Source: RECH01 sp964431105 (lineage in GTDB: Bacteria; Cyanobacteriota; Cyanobacteriia; RECH01). From it: DNA of 6,680 nt. Position numbers and translations under genes: made by a program. Shown here in pieces: positions 4,048 through 6,680 of the stretch. The stretch is taken from contig CAYSIR010000231.1 in NCBI GenBank assembly GCA_964431105.1, positions 1 to 6,680 of the forward strand, in the 5' to 3' direction. Position 1 is the stretch's first letter. Each line of letters opens with the position of its first letter. Under the pieces are notes generated by a model, which did not search any database, had not been told where the DNA came from, and saw only the letters and a program-made list of their open reading frames with translations.

Positions 4048-6680
4048 ATGACGATCGATCGCACCCTGGCACACAATCAAGCCGCCCTAGAAGAACTAGC
4101 CGACGCGCTGGACTTGGGGGTAGGTCAGTTTTCGCTGCATGTGGTGCTGTGCCGCTATGCGGAACTGCGGTCGCATCTGGCCGATGAACTCCAGCGCATT
4201 TGCCGCGAACGTTATGACCTAGAAATCGATCGCATTACCCTCCGTCCCGATGCCCAAAATCTGTATTCCAGCATTCAGGATGTCTTGGGCGATCGCATCC
4301 CCCAGGCAGTAATGGTGCTGGGATTGGAGCAGTTGGAGAACCTGAACACGGTGCTGGGTGCGACGGAGAATGCCCGCGAGGAATTTCGCAAAAATTTATC
4401 CTGTCCGCTAGTGCTGTGGCTGGACGACACGACCCACACGCTCTTCACTCGCATGGCTCCGAACTTTACCAGTTGGTCGCCGGACATTACCCATTTGGAT
4501 ATTGCTTCGGAAACGTTGCTGGATGAGCTGAACCAGGGCGCTCAGCAGATTTATGATGCCCTGCTCGATCCGGCATCGGGCAAGCTGCCCACCACGCTGC
4601 GGGACATGACCCACATTGGGCTATTTCAGCAATCAGAATTATCGAAGGCGATCGCAGAGGTGGGCGATCGCGCCCTCACCCTAGAACCCGAAACCCAGGC
4701 GGCGCTGGTTTGGATGATTGCTCTGACGATGCGGAATCAGGAGAACCCCGACCTGATTGTGCAGCGGGACTATTACCAATTCGGCGTGACGGTCTGGAAC
4801 GCTAAGGATACGGATGATTGCGATCGCAAACTAACGGCGGGGATTGCCCACTTTTTCCTAGCCGGACAGTTGGTGTGGATCGTGGAGCGGGGTCGGCAGA
4901 CCGGGGACGAGGTTCAAGCGGAGGACTGGAAGCCCGCCCGACAGCACTATGACCAGGCGCTGGACTGGTTTGAGCAGTGCGATCGCCCCGACTTGGTAGC
5001 CAAATGCCTATCGGGATTGCAGCGGGTGTTGCGGCGGCTGGAGGACTGGGATGCCCTGGAGCATCACTCGCGGCGGGGGCTGGAACTGCACCAGACCTAT
5101 GGCTATCCCCTGAAGGTAGTCTATGACTATGGGTTTCTGTGTAGCGTGGCGCTGGGGCGGCAGCAGTGGGCAGCGGCAAAAACGCTAGCAGAACAGGCGC
5201 TCCAACAGTTAGACCCGTTTCTGGCGGTGCAGCCATGGCTGAAGGGACTGTATTTGCTGCATTTGGCGCAGGCGGAACGGCAGTTAGGCAACGCCGACCG
5301 GGCGATCGCTCTCCTTCTCGACGCACGGAAATGGGGCGATCGCCACCATCCCACCACCCACTGCACCATCCTGAACGACTTGCGAAGTTTGCGCCTAGAA
5401 CAGGGGCAATACCTAAAAGCCTTTAAGCTGAAGCAGGCGCGGCTGGAGGTGGAGAAAAATGCTGGAATTCGTGCCTTTGTGGGAGCCGGACGCTTGGGCA
5501 TGGCAACCGAGAACGTGGATGGTCTTATCGTTGCGCCAGAAATCGAGGCATCGGGGCGGCGGCGCGATTTACAAGAACTCCTAAACCGCATTGCCAGCAA
5601 TAGCTACAAGCTGATGGTGATTCATGGCAAGTCGGGGGTCGGCAAGAGTTCGCTGGTGAATGCGGGGCTGATTCCGGCCCTGAAGCAGCGCAGCGCCCGG
5701 CAAACTGTGACCGTGGCGATTCGCAATTATGCCCAAGAGGCAGATTGGCTCGCGGAGGTGTGGCAGCAGTTCCAGGAGGAGCGGCGGCGGGTGGGGGAAC
5801 CGACGCTGAACGACACGCCGACCACCTTAGATGAATTTCTGACCATTTTGGATCGCTACTGTGGGCGGCAGGAAGTGGTGCGTTTCCGCACGGTGTTAAT
5901 TTTCGATCAGTTTGAGGAGTTCTTTTTTGCCAATCCGGAGCGGTTGCAGTGGCGGGCATTTTTTGAGTTTGTCGGGCAGTGCTTAGCGATTCCCTACGTT
6001 AAGGTGATTCTGTCGCTGCGGGAGGATTATCTGCACTACCTGCTAGAAGCCAATGCGCTGGAGGGCATGAGCGCGGTCAGTCACGACATTCTGGGGCGGA
6101 ATGTGCTGGTGGCGCTGAATAATCTGTCGTTGGCAGATGCGATGGCGACGATCCAAGACCTGACGGAGCGATCGCGCTTTCGTCCAGAGCCGGCGCTGAT
6201 GGCGGCGCTGGTGCAGGAGTTGGGTGGGCCGCTGCAGGAGGTGCGCCCGATTGAGATGCAAATTGTGGGGGCGCAGTTGCAAACAATGGGCATCACAACG
6301 CTGGATGCCTATCGGCAGTTGGGGGATGCACCCAAGCAAGTATTGGTGACGAGCTATGTGCAGGAGGTGATTGACGATTGCGGCGATGAACATCAACGGC
6401 TGGCGGCGGTGGTGCTGTATTTGCTGACGGATGAACGGGGCACGCGACCGCTGAAGACGCGATCGGAGTTGGCGCGGGAGGTGCGGGGGCTGTTGCCGGG
6501 GGCGGAGATTGCCGAGGACGCGACTCCAGAGACGGAGGAACCCAGCGATCCGCTCGATTTGGTGCTGCGGGTGGGCTGTGGGTCGGGGTTGGTGTCCTAT
6601 CTGCCGGAGGAGCCGGAGGATCGCTATCAGTTGGTGCATGACTACATTGCCGAGCATATTCGCCAGCAGCAAGGGAACCG
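4048..6680 (+). CDS. Large STAND NTPase: degenerate STAND-like module, TPR region, nSTAND1 NTPase (3' end outside window)
   Basis: One frame runs without a stop from the ATG at 4048 to the window edge, giving 877 residues. Residues 26-145 (FSLHVVLCRYAELR, VMVLGLEQLENLN at 88-100, PLVLWLDD at 120-127, APNFTSW at 137-143) resemble the inactive STAND-like (iSTAND) modules that precede TPRs in bacterial conflict proteins; they have no Walker A. Residues about 264-490 are helical, TPR-like repeats rich in A/L/W/Y, likely for ligand or partner binding. Residues about 495-870 form an nSTAND1-type NTPase: Walker A GKSGVGKSS (527-535), Walker B TVLIFDQFEEFF (615-626), sensor-like VILSLREDYL (653-662), and the closing YQLVHDYIAEHI, with H864 and D865. 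In cyanobacteria such domains are often followed by WD40 repeats, so more protein is expected after 6680. STAND proteins act as NTP-driven switches that oligomerise on sensing a trigger. It follows the ATPase gene in the same direction. Seven HIP1 octamers and more show that it is native or long resident. Confidence 0.88.
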   Translation, partial: MTIDRTLAHNQAALEELADALDLGVGQFSLHVVLCRYAELRSHLADELQRICRERYDLEIDRITLRPDAQNLYSSIQDVLGDRIPQAVMVLGLEQLENLNTVLGATENAREEFRKNLSCPLVLWLDDTTHTLFTRMAPNFTSWSPDITHLDIASETLLDELNQGAQQIYDALLDPASGKLPTTLRDMTHIGLFQQSELSKAIAEVGDRALTLEPETQAALVWMIALTMRNQENPDLIVQRDYYQFGVTVWNAKDTDDCDRKLTAGIAHFFLAGQLVWIVERGRQTGDEVQAEDWKPARQHYDQALDWFEQCDRPDLVAKCLSGLQRVLRRLEDWDALEHHSRRGLELHQTYGYPLKVVYDYGFLCSVALGRQQWAAAKTLAEQALQQLDPFLAVQPWLKGLYLLHLAQAERQLGNADRAIALLLDARKWGDRHHPTTHCTILNDLRSLRLEQGQYLKAFKLKQARLEVEKNAGIRAFVGAGRLGMATENVDGLIVAPEIEASGRRRDLQELLNRIASNSYKLMVIHGKSGVGKSSLVNAGLIPALKQRSARQTVTVAIRNYAQEADWLAEVWQQFQEERRRVGEPTLNDTPTTLDEFLTILDRYCGRQEVVRFRTVLIFDQFEEFFFANPERLQWRAFFEFVGQCLAIPYVKVILSLREDYLHYLLEANALEGMSAVSHDILGRNVLVALNNLSLADAMATIQDLTERSRFRPEPALMAALVQELGGPLQEVRPIEMQIVGAQLQTMGITTLDAYRQLGDAPKQVLVTSYVQEVIDDCGDEHQRLAAVVLYLLTDERGTRPLKTRSELAREVRGLLPGAEIAEDATPETEEPSDPLDLVLRVGCGSGLVSYLPEEPEDRYQLVHDYIAEHIRQQQGN

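Noticed and set aside
4802..5326. Long minus-strand open frame (174 codons) inside the STAND gene
   Set aside because: Its translation is low-complexity (P, A, R, S rich), and the plus-strand frame there reads as continuous TPR-like helices. It is an antisense shadow of GC-rich coding sequence.
6043..6672. Minus-strand open frame of 209 codons opposite the end of the STAND gene
   Set aside because: The product is rich in H, Q, R and L with no recognisable motif, and the plus strand holds the conserved nSTAND1 C-terminal region ending in VHDYIAEHI.
1..6680. CRISPR array, tRNA, rRNA or transposase gene
   Set aside because: No regularly spaced direct repeats, no tRNA cloverleaf or rRNA-like sequence, and no DDE or HUH transposase motifs were seen on either strand.

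Overview
The window is cyanobacterial in character. The HIP1 octamer GCGATCGC occurs 14 times (first at 1549, last at 6168), and it carries Uma2-family remnants and dispersed palindromic repeats of a kind common in filamentous or otherwise repeat-rich cyanobacteria. The species cannot be named from the sequence.

Layout. Positions 1-296 are non-coding and hold one copy of a MITE-like repeat (75-197). Positions 297-1463 encode a SpoIIE/PP2C-type phosphatase with a second, C-terminal domain that I recall from phosphatases encoded beside sensory [FeFe] hydrogenases in Firmicutes. On the opposite strand, about 1490-2220, lies a decayed Uma2 (DUF820) nuclease-like gene with three in-frame stops and a perfect 25-bp inverted repeat inserted in it. 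Positions 2221-2549 are gene-free. They hold small repeats and a 100-N scaffold gap flanked by identical 27-bp sequences, so the gap is probably an assembly artefact.

The right half is a two-gene NTPase locus on the plus strand. The first gene (2550-3908) is a 452-residue P-loop ATPase with clear Walker A and B motifs and a sensor-2-like arginine. After 139 bp that contain a second copy of the MITE-like repeat comes a gene (4048 to beyond 6680) for a very large protein. It has a degenerate STAND-like N-terminal module, a TPR-like helical middle and an active nSTAND1-type NTPase, and the window cuts it at residue 877. This arrangement resembles the STAND-centred signalling or conflict systems of multicellular bacteria. 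A sensing role (phage, stress or invader) is an inference; no toxin or nuclease effector is visible inside the window.

The phosphatase and the NTPase pair are separated by the pseudogene and non-coding DNA, and nothing shows that they work together.
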